The notes beneath the pieces are model-generated. The model was not told where the DNA came from, searched no databases, and saw only the letters and a list, made by a program, of their open reading frames with translations. DNA of 64,000 bases from Bacteroidales bacterium (lineage in GTDB: Bacteria; Bacteroidota; Bacteroidia; Bacteroidales; UBA932): NCBI GenBank assembly GCA_016287075.1, contig JAEEVC010000010.1:28704-92703 (forward strand), read 5' to 3'. The translations under genes and the position numbers were made by a program. Below are positions 35,302 through 43,510 of the stretch, piece by piece (position 1 is the stretch's first letter; every line of letters starts with the position of its first letter).

Positions 35302-35823
35302 GTGGACCTGCTGAAAATCAAGGCTTTCGCCTTCGATATCGACGGCGTAATGACCGACGGCGGCATTCTCTGCGACCTGGAAGGCCAGCTCTACCGCAAT
35401 TTCGACGCCAAGGACGGATTCGCCGTCCGGATGGCGACCATGAACGGATACCCCGTCGCGGTCATCACGGGCGGGCGCTCCGGCAGCATCCGCCAGCGCT
35501 TCCTCAGCTGCGGCGTCCCCGCGGAGGACATCTACCTCGGCTCCCGCGACAAGATCGTGGATTTCAGGGACTTCTGCCGGCGCCACGGGCTTTCGCACGA
35601 GGAAGTGATGTATTTCGGGGACGACATTCCGGACATCGAGGTCATGGAGGCCGCCGGGATCGGGGCATGCCCATCCGATGCGGTCGATGAGGTCAAGGCC
35701 GTCGCCGACTGGGTATCGAGCCGGCCGGGCGGCAAGGGCTGCATCCGGGAATGCTTCGAAAAAACGATGAAAGCCCAGGACCGCTGGATCTACGAGACCC
35801 GGATTTACAAGGAAAAATTCTAG
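35302..35823 (+). CDS. kdsC: KdsC, 3-deoxy-D-manno-octulosonate 8-phosphate phosphatase
   Basis: The 173-residue HAD phosphatase without a cap has FDIDGVMTDGG with nucleophile Asp12 and acid Asp14, VITGGRSGSIRQR, and FGDDIPDIEVM, the KdsC type. It removes phosphate from Kdo-8-P in Kdo synthesis for lipid A-linked inner core. The start appears to be GTG at 35302. It lies 2 nt after the DUF3467 gene and 3 nt before maf. No kdsA, kdsB or waaA is in the window. Confidence 0.9.
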   Translation: MDLLKIKAFAFDIDGVMTDGGILCDLEGQLYRNFDAKDGFAVRMATMNGYPVAVITGGRSGSIRQRFLSCGVPAEDIYLGSRDKIVDFRDFCRRHGLSHEEVMYFGDDIPDIEVMEAAGIGACPSDAVDEVKAVADWVSSRPGGKGCIRECFEKTMKAQDRWIYETRIYKEKF

Positions 35824-35826
35824 GCG

Positions 35827-36432
35827 ATGGATCTGAAGGGCAAACGCATCATTCTCGCGAGCAACTCCCCCAGACGGAAAGAGTTGCTCTCCGGATTAAA
35901 TATTGATTTCGAGATTGATACGGAGAATTACTTCGAGGAATCCTTCGGTCCTGAGGTGCCGTATGACGAGGTCCCGCGCCGCATGGCGGAAGGCAAGTCG
36001 CACGGATTCCACCGCCCCCTTGCCGACAACGAAATCCTCATCACGGCGGACACGATGGTCATCCTGCCGGAAACGCCCGGCCGTCCGGGCGAGATCCTCG
36101 GCAAGCCGAAGGACCGCGCCGACGCCGTCCGGATGCTCCGCGACCTTTCCGGCCGCGAGCACGCGGTCGTCACGGCGGTCACACTGCGGGACAGCCGGCG
36201 CGAAGAAACCTTTTCGGATACCACGCTCGTCTGGTTCAAGGAACTGAGCGACAGCGAGATCGATTACTACATCGACAACTTCCGTCCCTTCGACAAGGCC
36301 GGCGCGTACGGCGTCCAGGAATGGATCGGCTACATCGGCATCACCCGCCTGGAGGGATCCTATTTCAATGTCGTCGGCTTCCCGGTCCAGCGCGTCTATG
36401 AAGCATTGCTCCGTTTCCTACTGCCCGCCTAA
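35827..36432 (+). CDS. Maf-like nucleoside triphosphate pyrophosphatase
   Basis: The 201-residue protein has the Maf motifs ILASNSPRRKELLSGL, ITADTMVI, LGKPKDRADAVRMLRDLSG and DKAGAYGVQEWIG. The family hydrolyses dTTP/UTP or modified nucleotides and acts in house-cleaning or division control. The YhdE versus YceF subtype is not resolved here. It is the third gene of the DUF3467-kdsC unit. Its 3' end overlaps the convergent esterase gene by 15 bp. Confidence 0.92.
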   Translation: MDLKGKRIILASNSPRRKELLSGLNIDFEIDTENYFEESFGPEVPYDEVPRRMAEGKSHGFHRPLADNEILITADTMVILPETPGRPGEILGKPKDRADAVRMLRDLSGREHAVVTAVTLRDSRREETFSDTTLVWFKELSDSEIDYYIDNFRPFDKAGAYGVQEWIGYIGITRLEGSYFNVVGFPVQRVYEALLRFLLPA

Positions 36433-37422
36433 GCGATCAAAGAATACCTGGACATCCGTCCAGTCCCGGAACGGTTCTTCGCCAAAGCGGAGGACCGTTC
36501 CCATAAATCCCGGAACATCCTCTGCCGTAAGGAGATAGTCCCCCATCAAAAGTTCGGGATGGTTCCCGACGATCACCCGGTTCCAGGCCGGAACGCCGAA
36601 CACGCGGTCGATCCACCGGAGATTCTCGCCCCATCTTTCAGGGCGGTTAGGGTCTTCCGCGCAGACGATATAGGTATCATACCACTGCACCAGGCGGCGG
36701 AAGACACGCACGCTTTCCCCGACCGGCTGGTCATGGCGGAGGTCGCGCAGGACGCGGTCCAGGGAGATCAGCAGGACGCGCTTCTCCCTCCCCTCCTGCC
36801 GGTCGTCAATCCACTGGATGACAGGCAGGAGCGCATTCAGGACCGCATGGTCGTTGAGCTGGTGTTCACCGTCGAAACGGATGGCCTGGGGGTAATGCGC
36901 GGCGAACTCGTCGAAGCAGTCCACCATCGTGTCATGCGTCCCGAAGAGGCCGAACATCCGCTCCCGGTCACCCGCCACATCGCCGCAGAAGCAGCCCGCG
37001 GAAACCGCCCGGAAAGCCTCCAGCAGGCCTTTCGTCACCATGAAGGACTGCTGGCCGTCCGCGCGGGGATTGTGGAATTCCTGACGGCCCAACCCGTTGT
37101 TTTTCAGCAGGGTATCCGCCAGGTGAAAGGCCGGGTTGACCGCGATGCGGTCGTAGCCGTACAGCATTTCCGTGTACATCCCGCCCATCGACGTGCCGAC
37201 AATCAGGTCCGGCCGTTCCTGCGCACAAAGCGCCCGCAGGAAGGAGAGGGCCTCGGCAGGTTCAACCGGCACATCCGGGGAAAGGACCTCCGCCTCCGGC
37301 AGGAGGAGACGGAGCCGCGCCGCCGTCCCGGTCGCCCCCGACGACGCAAAACCGTGGATATAGAGCAGCTTCTTTCCGGCCATCAAAGCCGGCCTTGCAT
37401 ATTCATAAAGTTCCATAAGCAT
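36418..37422 (-). CDS. YqiA-like esterase fused to a degenerate HAD/5'-nucleotidase-like domain
   Basis: The 334-residue protein has two parts. Residues 16-205 are a YqiA/UPF0227-type alpha/beta hydrolase: LLYIHGFASSG, GTSMGGMYTE with nucleophile Ser78, VNPAFH and DGEHQLNDH with a probable catalytic His187. Residues 212-334 resemble a HAD 5'-nucleotidase (NT5C-like): RVLLISLDRVLRDL and VGNHPELLMGDYLLTAED. In the HAD motif I position the nucleophile Asp is Ser220 (ISLDRVL instead of IDMDGVL), while the second Asp (222) remains, so the second domain is probably inactive. Starts at 37422 or 37416. Confidence 0.72.
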   Translation of the reverse strand: MLMELYEYARPALMAGKKLLYIHGFASSGATGTAARLRLLLPEAEVLSPDVPVEPAEALSFLRALCAQERPDLIVGTSMGGMYTEMLYGYDRIAVNPAFHLADTLLKNNGLGRQEFHNPRADGQQSFMVTKGLLEAFRAVSAGCFCGDVAGDRERMFGLFGTHDTMVDCFDEFAAHYPQAIRFDGEHQLNDHAVLNALLPVIQWIDDRQEGREKRVLLISLDRVLRDLRHDQPVGESVRVFRRLVQWYDTYIVCAEDPNRPERWGENLRWIDRVFGVPAWNRVIVGNHPELLMGDYLLTAEDVPGFMGTVLRFGEEPFRDWTDVQVFFDRLGGQ

Positions 37423-37444
37423 TGCGAAGATACATCATTTTCTG

Positions 37445-37452
37445 TAAATTTG
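37445..37452 (+). promoter_or_regulatory. Bacteroidota -7 element for the NahK-like kinase
   Basis: TAAATTTG matches the consensus and leaves about 20 nt of leader before the ATG at 37478. A variant TATCTTCG on the minus strand (about 37427-37434) may serve the divergent esterase gene. Confidence 0.55.
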
Positions 37453-37477
37453 CCGAAAAGATAACACCAAACCGACC

Positions 37478-38566
37478 ATGACACCCACCCTGCAGGAACT
37501 CACGACGATCGCCCGCCGTTTCGACCTCAAAGGCGAGATCCTCGACATCAAACCCCTCGGCAACGGCCTGATCAACGACACGTTCAAGATTACCACGGAC
37601 GGTCCCGAAGATTATGTCCTCCAACGCATCAACAACGCGATTTTCCAGGACGTCGACCTCCTCCAGCACAACATCGAGGCCGTCACCGCCCATATCCGGA
37701 AGAAGCTATCCGGCGATCCGGACATCGAACGGAAAGTCCTCCGTTTCGTGCCCGGCAAGTACTCCGAAAAAACGTATTTCACGGATGGGAAGACCTATTG
37801 GCGCATCTCCGTCTTCATCAAGGACGCATATACCTACGAGACGGTCAATCCGGAATACTCCGCTTTCGCCGGCAAGGCGTTCGGACAGTTCGAGGCGATG
37901 CTCGCCGACCTGGAAGAGCCGCTGGGCGAGACGATTCCGGATTTCCACAACATGGAACTCCGCGCCCGCCAGCTCCGGGAGGCCGTCGCGGCCGACCCGG
38001 TCGGCCGCATGGCCGATCCGGAGGTCCGGCAACTCGTCGCCGACATCCAGGCCTTCGAGCAGGAGATGTGCCAGGCGGAGCGGCTCCACCGCGAAGGCAA
38101 ACTGCCGAAACGGATCTGCCACTGCGACACCAAGGTCAACAACATGCTCTTCGACGCCGACGGGAACGTCCTCTGCGTCATCGACCTGGACACGGTTATG
38201 CCAAGCTTCGTCTTCTCCGACTTCGGGGATTTCCTCCGCACGGCGGCCAATACCGGCGCCGAGGACGATCCCGACCTCGACAAGGTGGACTTCAACATGG
38301 AGATATTCAAGGCCTTCGCCCGCGGCTACATGGAATCGGCCCGCGTCTTCCTGACTCCCCTGGAGATCGAAATGCTCCCCTATGCCGCCCTGCTGTTCCC
38401 CTACATGCAGACCGTTCGCTTCTTCGCCGACTACATCAACGGGGACACCTATTACAAGATCAAATATCCGGAACACAACCTGGTACGCACGCGCGCCCAG
38501 TGGAAACTCTTCCGCTCCGCGCTCGCAAAACGGCCGGAAATGGAGGCGTTCATCGCGAGCCTATAA
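37478..38566 (+). CDS. APH-fold sugar kinase, NahK-like (N-acetylhexosamine 1-kinase type)
   Basis: The 362-residue protein has an aminoglycoside-phosphotransferase fold: GNGLINDTFKI nucleotide loop (28-38), HCDTKVNN Brenner motif with catalytic Asp217, and VIDLDTVMP metal motif (234-242). IPDFHN and PYMQTVRFFADYINGDTYYKI match bacterial NahK-like proteins. In that family the substrate is GalNAc/GlcNAc or a similar hexosamine, giving the 1-phosphate, but here the substrate is inferred. The 3' end overlaps the convergent anti-sigma/barrel gene by 17 bp. Confidence 0.8.
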   Translation: MTPTLQELTTIARRFDLKGEILDIKPLGNGLINDTFKITTDGPEDYVLQRINNAIFQDVDLLQHNIEAVTAHIRKKLSGDPDIERKVLRFVPGKYSEKTYFTDGKTYWRISVFIKDAYTYETVNPEYSAFAGKAFGQFEAMLADLEEPLGETIPDFHNMELRARQLREAVAADPVGRMADPEVRQLVADIQAFEQEMCQAERLHREGKLPKRICHCDTKVNNMLFDADGNVLCVIDLDTVMPSFVFSDFGDFLRTAANTGAEDDPDLDKVDFNMEIFKAFARGYMESARVFLTPLEIEMLPYAALLFPYMQTVRFFADYINGDTYYKIKYPEHNLVRTRAQWKLFRSALAKRPEMEAFIASL

Positions 38567-39851
38567 GGAATCGGGCGCCGACGGTCAGGGACGGTGACAG
38601 CGGCTTATCGCTGTACACCGTCCTTATTTCGCTGTGGTTGGGGAAACGGTACGCGATGCCGGGTTCGGCGAACAGGGCGAACGGGACTTTTCCGGGGCGC
38701 AGCTGGAGGCCGACAGCCGCGCCGGCGGTCCACTGGGTGAAAGCCGGGTGCGTTTCCTCCCGGTTCCTGTCCCGGGCGGCACCGCTGAGGAAGACGATGT
38801 TGTCCCGTTGCAGCGCATATCCCTTTTCCCAGGACCCTCCTGCAACGCCGTACAGGCTCAGGACACGTTCAGGAGGCGTTATCCGGCAACGCAGGTGCAA
38901 CGGAATGCCAACGCACGCAAGCCGCTGGTCCGTCTTCGTATAGACCGTCTCCGTGCCGGAAACGAGCGTGGACGAGAGGGTGGTATGGAAGAGCCCCGTC
39001 TCGAGACTGAACACGGGCGTCAACGCATAACTCACCGTCAGGCCGATCCGGACAGGCTGCCGGTGATCCGCCGAGGTCGTGGTCGGCTGATTGGATGTCA
39101 GCAGGCGGGCGATGGAATGGAAGCTGGCGCCGGGGGCGGCCGCGCTCCGCTTCATGGCCGGTCCGGAGCCATAGCCCTGCGAAGTGACGCCTGCGGCAGA
39201 GCCGGATGACCCGGAAACGCTGAAGGAAAAGCGGCCGGAGCGGTCGGAGGAACGCCGGGGCGGAACCGCGAACGGGGCTTTTTCCTGCTTCATAGACGGC
39301 TGTCCAGTGGAAGGGGCCTTCTGTTCCTGCCGCTCGGAAACAAGGGGATCGGATGCGGCGGGCTCACCGGCAGGCTCTCCGTCGGGCTCACTGGCAGGCT
39401 CTCCAGCAAACTCGCGGACAGGCTCACCGGCGGATTCCGCGGACATTTCCGTCCCGGAGACTTCCTGCGGAACGAGGCCGGCAGGACGGACTCGCTCCGA
39501 AGCAGAAGGGGCTGCGGCCACAACATGCTTTTTATCAAACGTTTCCAACTGATCCGAAAGCGAGGGTACCGTGTCTTCAGAAGCCGGCGGAAGGACCTCC
39601 TCCGACGGCGCATCCTGTACGACAGCCATGGTTTTTTCGGAAGAAGAGGGCGCAGGAGCAAGCACTCCCCTTCCGGGCAGGAGGAACAGCGCCGCGACGG
39701 CGGCAGCGGCCGGCACGGCAGCAAGCCACCAGAGCGGGAGCGCTTTCTTTTTCGGGGCGATTTCCGCCTCGATCGCGGACCAGAGTCCTTCCGGCTCCTG
39801 CTCCCGGAAGTCTTCAAAACGGTCCCTCAGGTCTTTTTTCCAATCACTCAT
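38550..39851 (-). CDS. Putative anti-sigma factor with membrane helix, repeat linker and C-terminal beta-barrel
   Basis: The 433-residue protein starts with a cytoplasmic segment (MSDWKKDLRDRFEDFREQEP, 1-36) and has one membrane helix (about 39-58). A long Ser/Pro/Glu/Ala-rich linker (60-250) includes AGEP-type repeats (141-164). The end (about 265-433) is beta-rich, RIGLTVSYALTPVFSLETG to VGARFLIGS, like outer-membrane barrel domains. It follows the ECF sigma gene with a 4-bp overlap. The N-terminus is therefore a candidate sigma-binding segment, although no zinc-type anti-sigma motif is present. Such a chain would bridge both membranes. Confidence 0.7.
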   Translation of the reverse strand: MSDWKKDLRDRFEDFREQEPEGLWSAIEAEIAPKKKALPLWWLAAVPAAAAVAALFLLPGRGVLAPAPSSSEKTMAVVQDAPSEEVLPPASEDTVPSLSDQLETFDKKHVVAAAPSASERVRPAGLVPQEVSGTEMSAESAGEPVREFAGEPASEPDGEPAGEPAASDPLVSERQEQKAPSTGQPSMKQEKAPFAVPPRRSSDRSGRFSFSVSGSSGSAAGVTSQGYGSGPAMKRSAAAPGASFHSIARLLTSNQPTTTSADHRQPVRIGLTVSYALTPVFSLETGLFHTTLSSTLVSGTETVYTKTDQRLACVGIPLHLRCRITPPERVLSLYGVAGGSWEKGYALQRDNIVFLSGAARDRNREETHPAFTQWTAGAAVGLQLRPGKVPFALFAEPGIAYRFPNHSEIRTVYSDKPLSPSLTVGARFLIGSR

Positions 39852-40411
39852 TGCTGTTTCCTCTTGTATTCCTTGATTTGCTTCGCCAGGAGCGCCCGGG
39901 CCCGGAAATACTGGGAACAGGAACTGTTCTCCCGGATTCCGAGCAGGCCTGCGATCTCCTTGTGGCTCTTGTTTTCAAAAACGAACAGGTTGAACACGGT
40001 CCGGTAGCCGTCGGGCAGCGCCCGGATCATCTCCATGATCACCGGCATCGGCACATCCGTGAGTCCCGGATCCTCGTCCGAGGCTTCCACATCCGGATAG
40101 GCGTCGACCAGCGAGAACATCGGCTTCTTCCGAAGGGACTTCAGGGACTCGTTGACCACGATACGGGACATCCAGGCCCGGAGGGAACCCTGTCCCTGGT
40201 ACCGGAACGACCCGATGTGCTTGAATATCTTGATGAACGACTCCTGGAGAATGTCCTTGGCCTGGTCATAGTCCGTAATGTAGCGGTGGCATACACCTGT
40301 CAGATACCCCGCGTATGCATCGTAGAGTTCACGCATCGCCGAGGTATCCTGCTTGCGGATCCGCTCAACCAGGCCGGTTTCGGAAACGCTATTTCCGCGT
40401 ACGGTAATCAA
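39848..40411 (-). CDS. ECF RNA polymerase sigma factor
   Basis: The 187-residue protein has sigma region 2 (LYDAYAGYLTGVCHRYITD, DQAKDILQESFIKIFKHIGSF, then RAWMSRIVVNESLKSLRK) and region 4 (IRALPDGYRTVFNLFVFENKSHKEIAGLLG, a modified HTH followed by ARALLAKQIKEYKRKQQ). It recognises alternative promoters for an unknown regulon. The start is not ATG: TTG at 40411 gives the full region 2, and the first ATG would delete about 25 residues. The start lies inside the end of the NigD-like gene (23-bp overlap), and the stop overlaps the anti-sigma/barrel start. Confidence 0.88.
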   Translation of the reverse strand: MITVRGNSVSETGLVERIRKQDTSAMRELYDAYAGYLTGVCHRYITDYDQAKDILQESFIKIFKHIGSFRYQGQGSLRAWMSRIVVNESLKSLRKKPMFSLVDAYPDVEASDEDPGLTDVPMPVIMEMIRALPDGYRTVFNLFVFENKSHKEIAGLLGIRENSSCSQYFRARALLAKQIKEYKRKQQ

Positions 40412-41114
40412 ATCTTACGCTCGCCTCCCCCTTGGCCGAATCATTCAATGACTTGTATTTCAACGTTAACGGCACCGTCGCTCCTTTCGTGTCCGGAAGG
40501 CCGTCCAGCCGGAATGCGACAAGCCCCTCCTCCAGGTAGGCCGGCGCATCGCCGTTCAGGTAATGCTCCAGATGCAGTTCGTAGGGATCCTGGGGATTCA
40601 TGCCCTGGACGAGGACGAAGCGATGGGCCTTTCCTCCACTCGACATGACGTTGTAGTGCAAGGTCAGGAAGCCGTCCTCGAGGGCCGTCATCCAGGAATC
40701 CATGCGGATCTCCAGCGGCGCCGGATCATTCCTGCCGGAGGAAACCTCCGTTTCACCGCCCGGCGAATCATAACTGGCGCTCCCGCCGGCAACGCTCAGG
40801 TCGAAGGTGACGATGGCCTCCATCCATTCCACCCGGGCCACCACGCTGCGGGGCGGATTCGGTGTACGGCTCACGATGTAGTAGCGCACCATGCACCGCG
40901 TATCCGGTTTGAAATGAATCGCTTCCGGGTTAATGACCTCGACAGATTCCGTATCCGAAACCTGCAGGAAAAAAACCGTATCATCCTGCCGGAGGGTCGC
41001 GATGGCGAGGACTTCTGCCATGGGATCCGCCGCCATCCTGTCCGCCGCATACTTCATGCAGCCGGAAACCAACAGCAGGACGCAGGAAAAAAGGAATATA
41101 ACAGTCCGTTTCAT
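40389..41114 (-). CDS. NigD-like lipoprotein
   Basis: The 241-residue lipoprotein has lipobox LVSGC (Cys19). The mature part has DTVFFLQVSDTESVEVI and FKPDTRCMVRYYIVSR, the OB-like N-terminal domain pattern of NigD, and a beta-rich C-terminal half. NigD-like proteins are envelope lipoproteins of Bacteroidota, originally from a bacteriocin-like locus; their function is unclear. The gene is the first of a unit with the ECF sigma factor, so it may be the outer sensor or target. No consensus promoter is seen before it. Confidence 0.75.
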   Translation of the reverse strand: MKRTVIFLFSCVLLLVSGCMKYAADRMAADPMAEVLAIATLRQDDTVFFLQVSDTESVEVINPEAIHFKPDTRCMVRYYIVSRTPNPPRSVVARVEWMEAIVTFDLSVAGGSASYDSPGGETEVSSGRNDPAPLEIRMDSWMTALEDGFLTLHYNVMSSGGKAHRFVLVQGMNPQDPYELHLEHYLNGDAPAYLEEGLVAFRLDGLPDTKGATVPLTLKYKSLNDSAKGEASVRFDYRTRK

Positions 41115-41127
41115 ACTTCCGCTTAAA

Positions 41128-41143
41128 TCCGCCTTCCGGCGGA
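41128..41143 (-). terminator. GC-rich hairpin downstream of the SEC-C gene
   Basis: TCCGCC-TTCC-GGCGGA (perfect 6-bp arms, 4-nt loop) lies 17 nt beyond the SEC-C stop and just before the NigD-like ATG at 41114. On the minus strand it is followed by ATTTAAG. It may be a weak terminator, or a hairpin in the leader of the sigma unit. Confidence 0.4.
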
Positions 41144-41160
41144 ATCTTGCACCGAACCGG

Positions 41161-42417
41161 TCAACTTTTGTTCCGACCGTGGCAGTGACCGTATTTCAGG
41201 CCGCTGCCGCAGGGGCAGGGATCGTCTTCCGCCACATGCGGAATCGCCATCCCGAAGGGGAAGCCCTCGGGCATCATGGAGATCAGGGCATCCAGCCGGG
41301 GATTCGTCTCGATCAGGTCGGAATAGCCCTCCGAGATGGTCGGATGGGGCATTTCCCAGTGCATCGCGCCGTCTTCCTCCCCATCAGTGGCGGCAACCGG
41401 CTCGACGGCAACCAGGAGCAGGCCGGTCTCATCGGCGCTGTGGCCCTTCAGGAGCCATTTCGGCATCGCATTGGCATAGGCGGCGATGATTTCCATCGCG
41501 CGGTCGTATTCCGTCTGGGAGGCGATCCGGTCGCTCCGGCGGACCACCGAATCGAAGAGGGCGGGATTCTCATCCGGATCCTGGGCGCACATCCAGATTT
41601 CATGCTCCTCCCAGGCCAGGTCGTCTCCTTCATAGCCGAGCCGCAGCAAGAGCTCGACCAGCGCCTTTCCCTGCGGGGTGTCCAGCCCGAAGGTAAAATA
41701 CGGAGCGCCGGCTCCGGCGGCAAAGGCGTCCTCGTCCGTAAAAGAGCGGAACTCCTTGATATCCTTGTAGTTCTGAAACTTGTCGAAGAAAGCGTCCACG
41801 TCTTCGACCCCGGGTGCCAGGAGATAGGCGCCCGAGCCGTCAGGGGCCGTGTAGCGGCAGAGTTTCAGGAAGGGATTGCGGTGGAGCAGGGGCACAAGGA
41901 GCTGGAGGTCCGGACCGAACGTACGCTCGAAATAATCGATGACCCGGTCGAGGAACATGTCATAGGGCATAATGCCGTACAGGTTGGCATAGCCGAACAT
42001 GAGCCGCTCGAGTGTAAAACGGCCGGAATCGCGGCCGCGGCGGATGGCCCTGGCCACATGGGGACGGACAACCCGCCACATCTCCTCACCCAGCCAGACC
42101 TGGTGGAAATCCTCGTCGCTGTCGTCCCAATCCACGATGCCGGTCATCTCCAGGACGGTCGGATAATCCGGATAATTCAGCCGCAGGCGCTGCCCGGGCC
42201 CCATGTCAACGAGCCGGGAAAGCAGCATCAGGTCGCGTTCCAGCATGAAATCCAGCCATTCGGCCGGGGAGCCGGTCAGGTACACCGCGAGCTCCCGGGC
42301 CATTTCCGCCTTGCGCATCCGCGCAGGCAGTTCCCGCCCGAAAATGCTCCCGATGTCCGCGAGGTCCGGCTTGCGGAACTCCTGCAGCAGCTCGTACAGA
42401 TTCCTCCTGTCTTCCAT
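41161..42417 (-). CDS. SEC-C motif protein of unknown function
   Basis: The 418-residue protein ends EDDPCPCGSGLKYGHCHGRNK, the CPCGSGxKYxxCHG zinc-binding SEC-C motif found at the C-terminus of SecA and of many uncharacterised proteins. The remaining 395 residues are acidic and Trp-rich, have no membrane segment, and show no motif I recognise. The ATG at 42417 gives MEDRRNLYELL and lies 7 nt after a -7 element, so the mRNA may be nearly leaderless. The frame extends to 42645, but that part overlaps the promoter and the divergent gene. Confidence 0.7.
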   Translation of the reverse strand: MEDRRNLYELLQEFRKPDLADIGSIFGRELPARMRKAEMARELAVYLTGSPAEWLDFMLERDLMLLSRLVDMGPGQRLRLNYPDYPTVLEMTGIVDWDDSDEDFHQVWLGEEMWRVVRPHVARAIRRGRDSGRFTLERLMFGYANLYGIMPYDMFLDRVIDYFERTFGPDLQLLVPLLHRNPFLKLCRYTAPDGSGAYLLAPGVEDVDAFFDKFQNYKDIKEFRSFTDEDAFAAGAGAPYFTFGLDTPQGKALVELLLRLGYEGDDLAWEEHEIWMCAQDPDENPALFDSVVRRSDRIASQTEYDRAMEIIAAYANAMPKWLLKGHSADETGLLLVAVEPVAATDGEEDGAMHWEMPHPTISEGYSDLIETNPRLDALISMMPEGFPFGMAIPHVAEDDPCPCGSGLKYGHCHGRNKS

Positions 42418-42424
42418 ATCCGGA

Positions 42425-42432
42425 CAAAGATA
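42425..42432 (-). promoter_or_regulatory. Bacteroidota -7 element for the SEC-C gene
   Basis: TATCTTTG on the minus strand ends 7 nt before the ATG at 42417. The divergent promoter begins 23 bp away. Confidence 0.55.
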
Positions 42433-42454
42433 CGGATTTTTCCGCAGGTTTTTG

Positions 42455-42462
42455 TAATTTTG
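42455..42462 (+). promoter_or_regulatory. Bacteroidota -7 element for the gene at 42485
   Basis: TAATTTTG matches TAnnTTTG and leaves about 15-20 nt of leader to the ATG at 42485. Confidence 0.55.
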
Positions 42463-42484
42463 CACTGTCATCCAAGCAAGAGCC

Positions 42485-43510
42485 ATGTTGTTCCAGATAC
42501 CACAATGGGCGATCCGCCTGACGGAACGCATCCGGGGCGGAAGCCGCTGGTTCGCCCGCCTGATGGACGGGATTCCGGGCGACCGGAAGCTCGTCACGCC
42601 CTTCGAGGCCATCGTCGAGACGGGAACGGTCTGGTTCCGGTACAATGTCTACCGTTCCGAGGAAATGGGCGAAGCGATGCTCGAACTCTCCGTTGACGTC
42701 CCCTACCCGGATGGGGAGGAGGCGGTCGGAGCCGTCGACAAGGCCATCGAGACGCTCGTGGACGGATGGTGGGCGGACGGCCTGCTGGACAGTTGCGACT
42801 GGAAGGAGGAAAAAGGGCCCTTCGGCGCCCTGCTCGCCCTGGAATTCCAGGCAGTGGACGTTTCGGCGGAAATCCTCCGTTCCATGCAGGAATCCCTTCT
42901 CGCGGTATTCCGGGAGCACGGCTGCCTGGACGTAACGCGCTATCTCCGCAGCAGCGCCGACTTCGAGATCTTCTATTCGGAAATGACCGGAAACACCATC
43001 CAGCGCTCCGTGAGCATGAAAAGCGCCTTCGACATCGTCCGCGGCCGCTACCGCTCCGCCGGATCGGTGACTTTCCAGGAAGACCACGAGACGCTGTCGG
43101 ACCGGGAAGAGTTCGAATCGCTCTTCGACGCGGGCAAGGACGACATCCAGATGCCGGATCTGACCTTCGAGGCCGTTGCCGGCGAAATCCGCGAAATCAT
43201 CCTCGGACTCCCCTACGGGGTCCGGATCAAAACCCTCACGGAAGGCCGCCGGAAGCACATCAAGGCCGTCGTGACGGGTGCGCAGGAGCAGCCGGTCGTC
43301 TATTGCCTGACCTGGTCGGACGGCCGCTGGTGGACCTACTATGAGCAGAATGGGATGCTGACCGACGTCTGCGCCTTCGAAAGCGAACCGGACGCCTGCG
43401 ATTACTACCTCCGCTTCCTGGAGGAAGACGCCTATGGCGACACGCCCCCGCCGACCTACGAAGAGGTCGATTACGAGGACGGGTATTCTGACGACTGGTA
43501 CGGGGATTAG
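42485..43510 (+). CDS. Conserved-looking hypothetical protein, acidic, unassigned
   Basis: The 341-residue product has no signal peptide or clear membrane helix and no motif I recognise. It is acidic (the C-terminus has many Asp, Glu and Tyr) and Trp-rich, with alternating alpha/beta stretches such as GTVWFRYNVYRSEEMGEAM and VVYCLTWSDGRWWTYYEQNG. The latter resembles a small immunity- or SMI1-like beta sheet, but I do not assign it. It is divergent from the SEC-C gene and convergent with lpdA, with stops overlapping by 4 bp (TTAG). Confidence 0.6.
   Translation: MLFQIPQWAIRLTERIRGGSRWFARLMDGIPGDRKLVTPFEAIVETGTVWFRYNVYRSEEMGEAMLELSVDVPYPDGEEAVGAVDKAIETLVDGWWADGLLDSCDWKEEKGPFGALLALEFQAVDVSAEILRSMQESLLAVFREHGCLDVTRYLRSSADFEIFYSEMTGNTIQRSVSMKSAFDIVRGRYRSAGSVTFQEDHETLSDREEFESLFDAGKDDIQMPDLTFEAVAGEIREIILGLPYGVRIKTLTEGRRKHIKAVVTGAQEQPVVYCLTWSDGRWWTYYEQNGMLTDVCAFESEPDACDYYLRFLEEDAYGDTPPPTYEEVDYEDGYSDDWYGD

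Noticed and set aside
39360..39450. Repetitive GGCTC-type DNA as CRISPR or VNTR element
   Set aside because: It lies inside a gene and encodes the AGEP-type protein repeats; there are no spacers of constant length.
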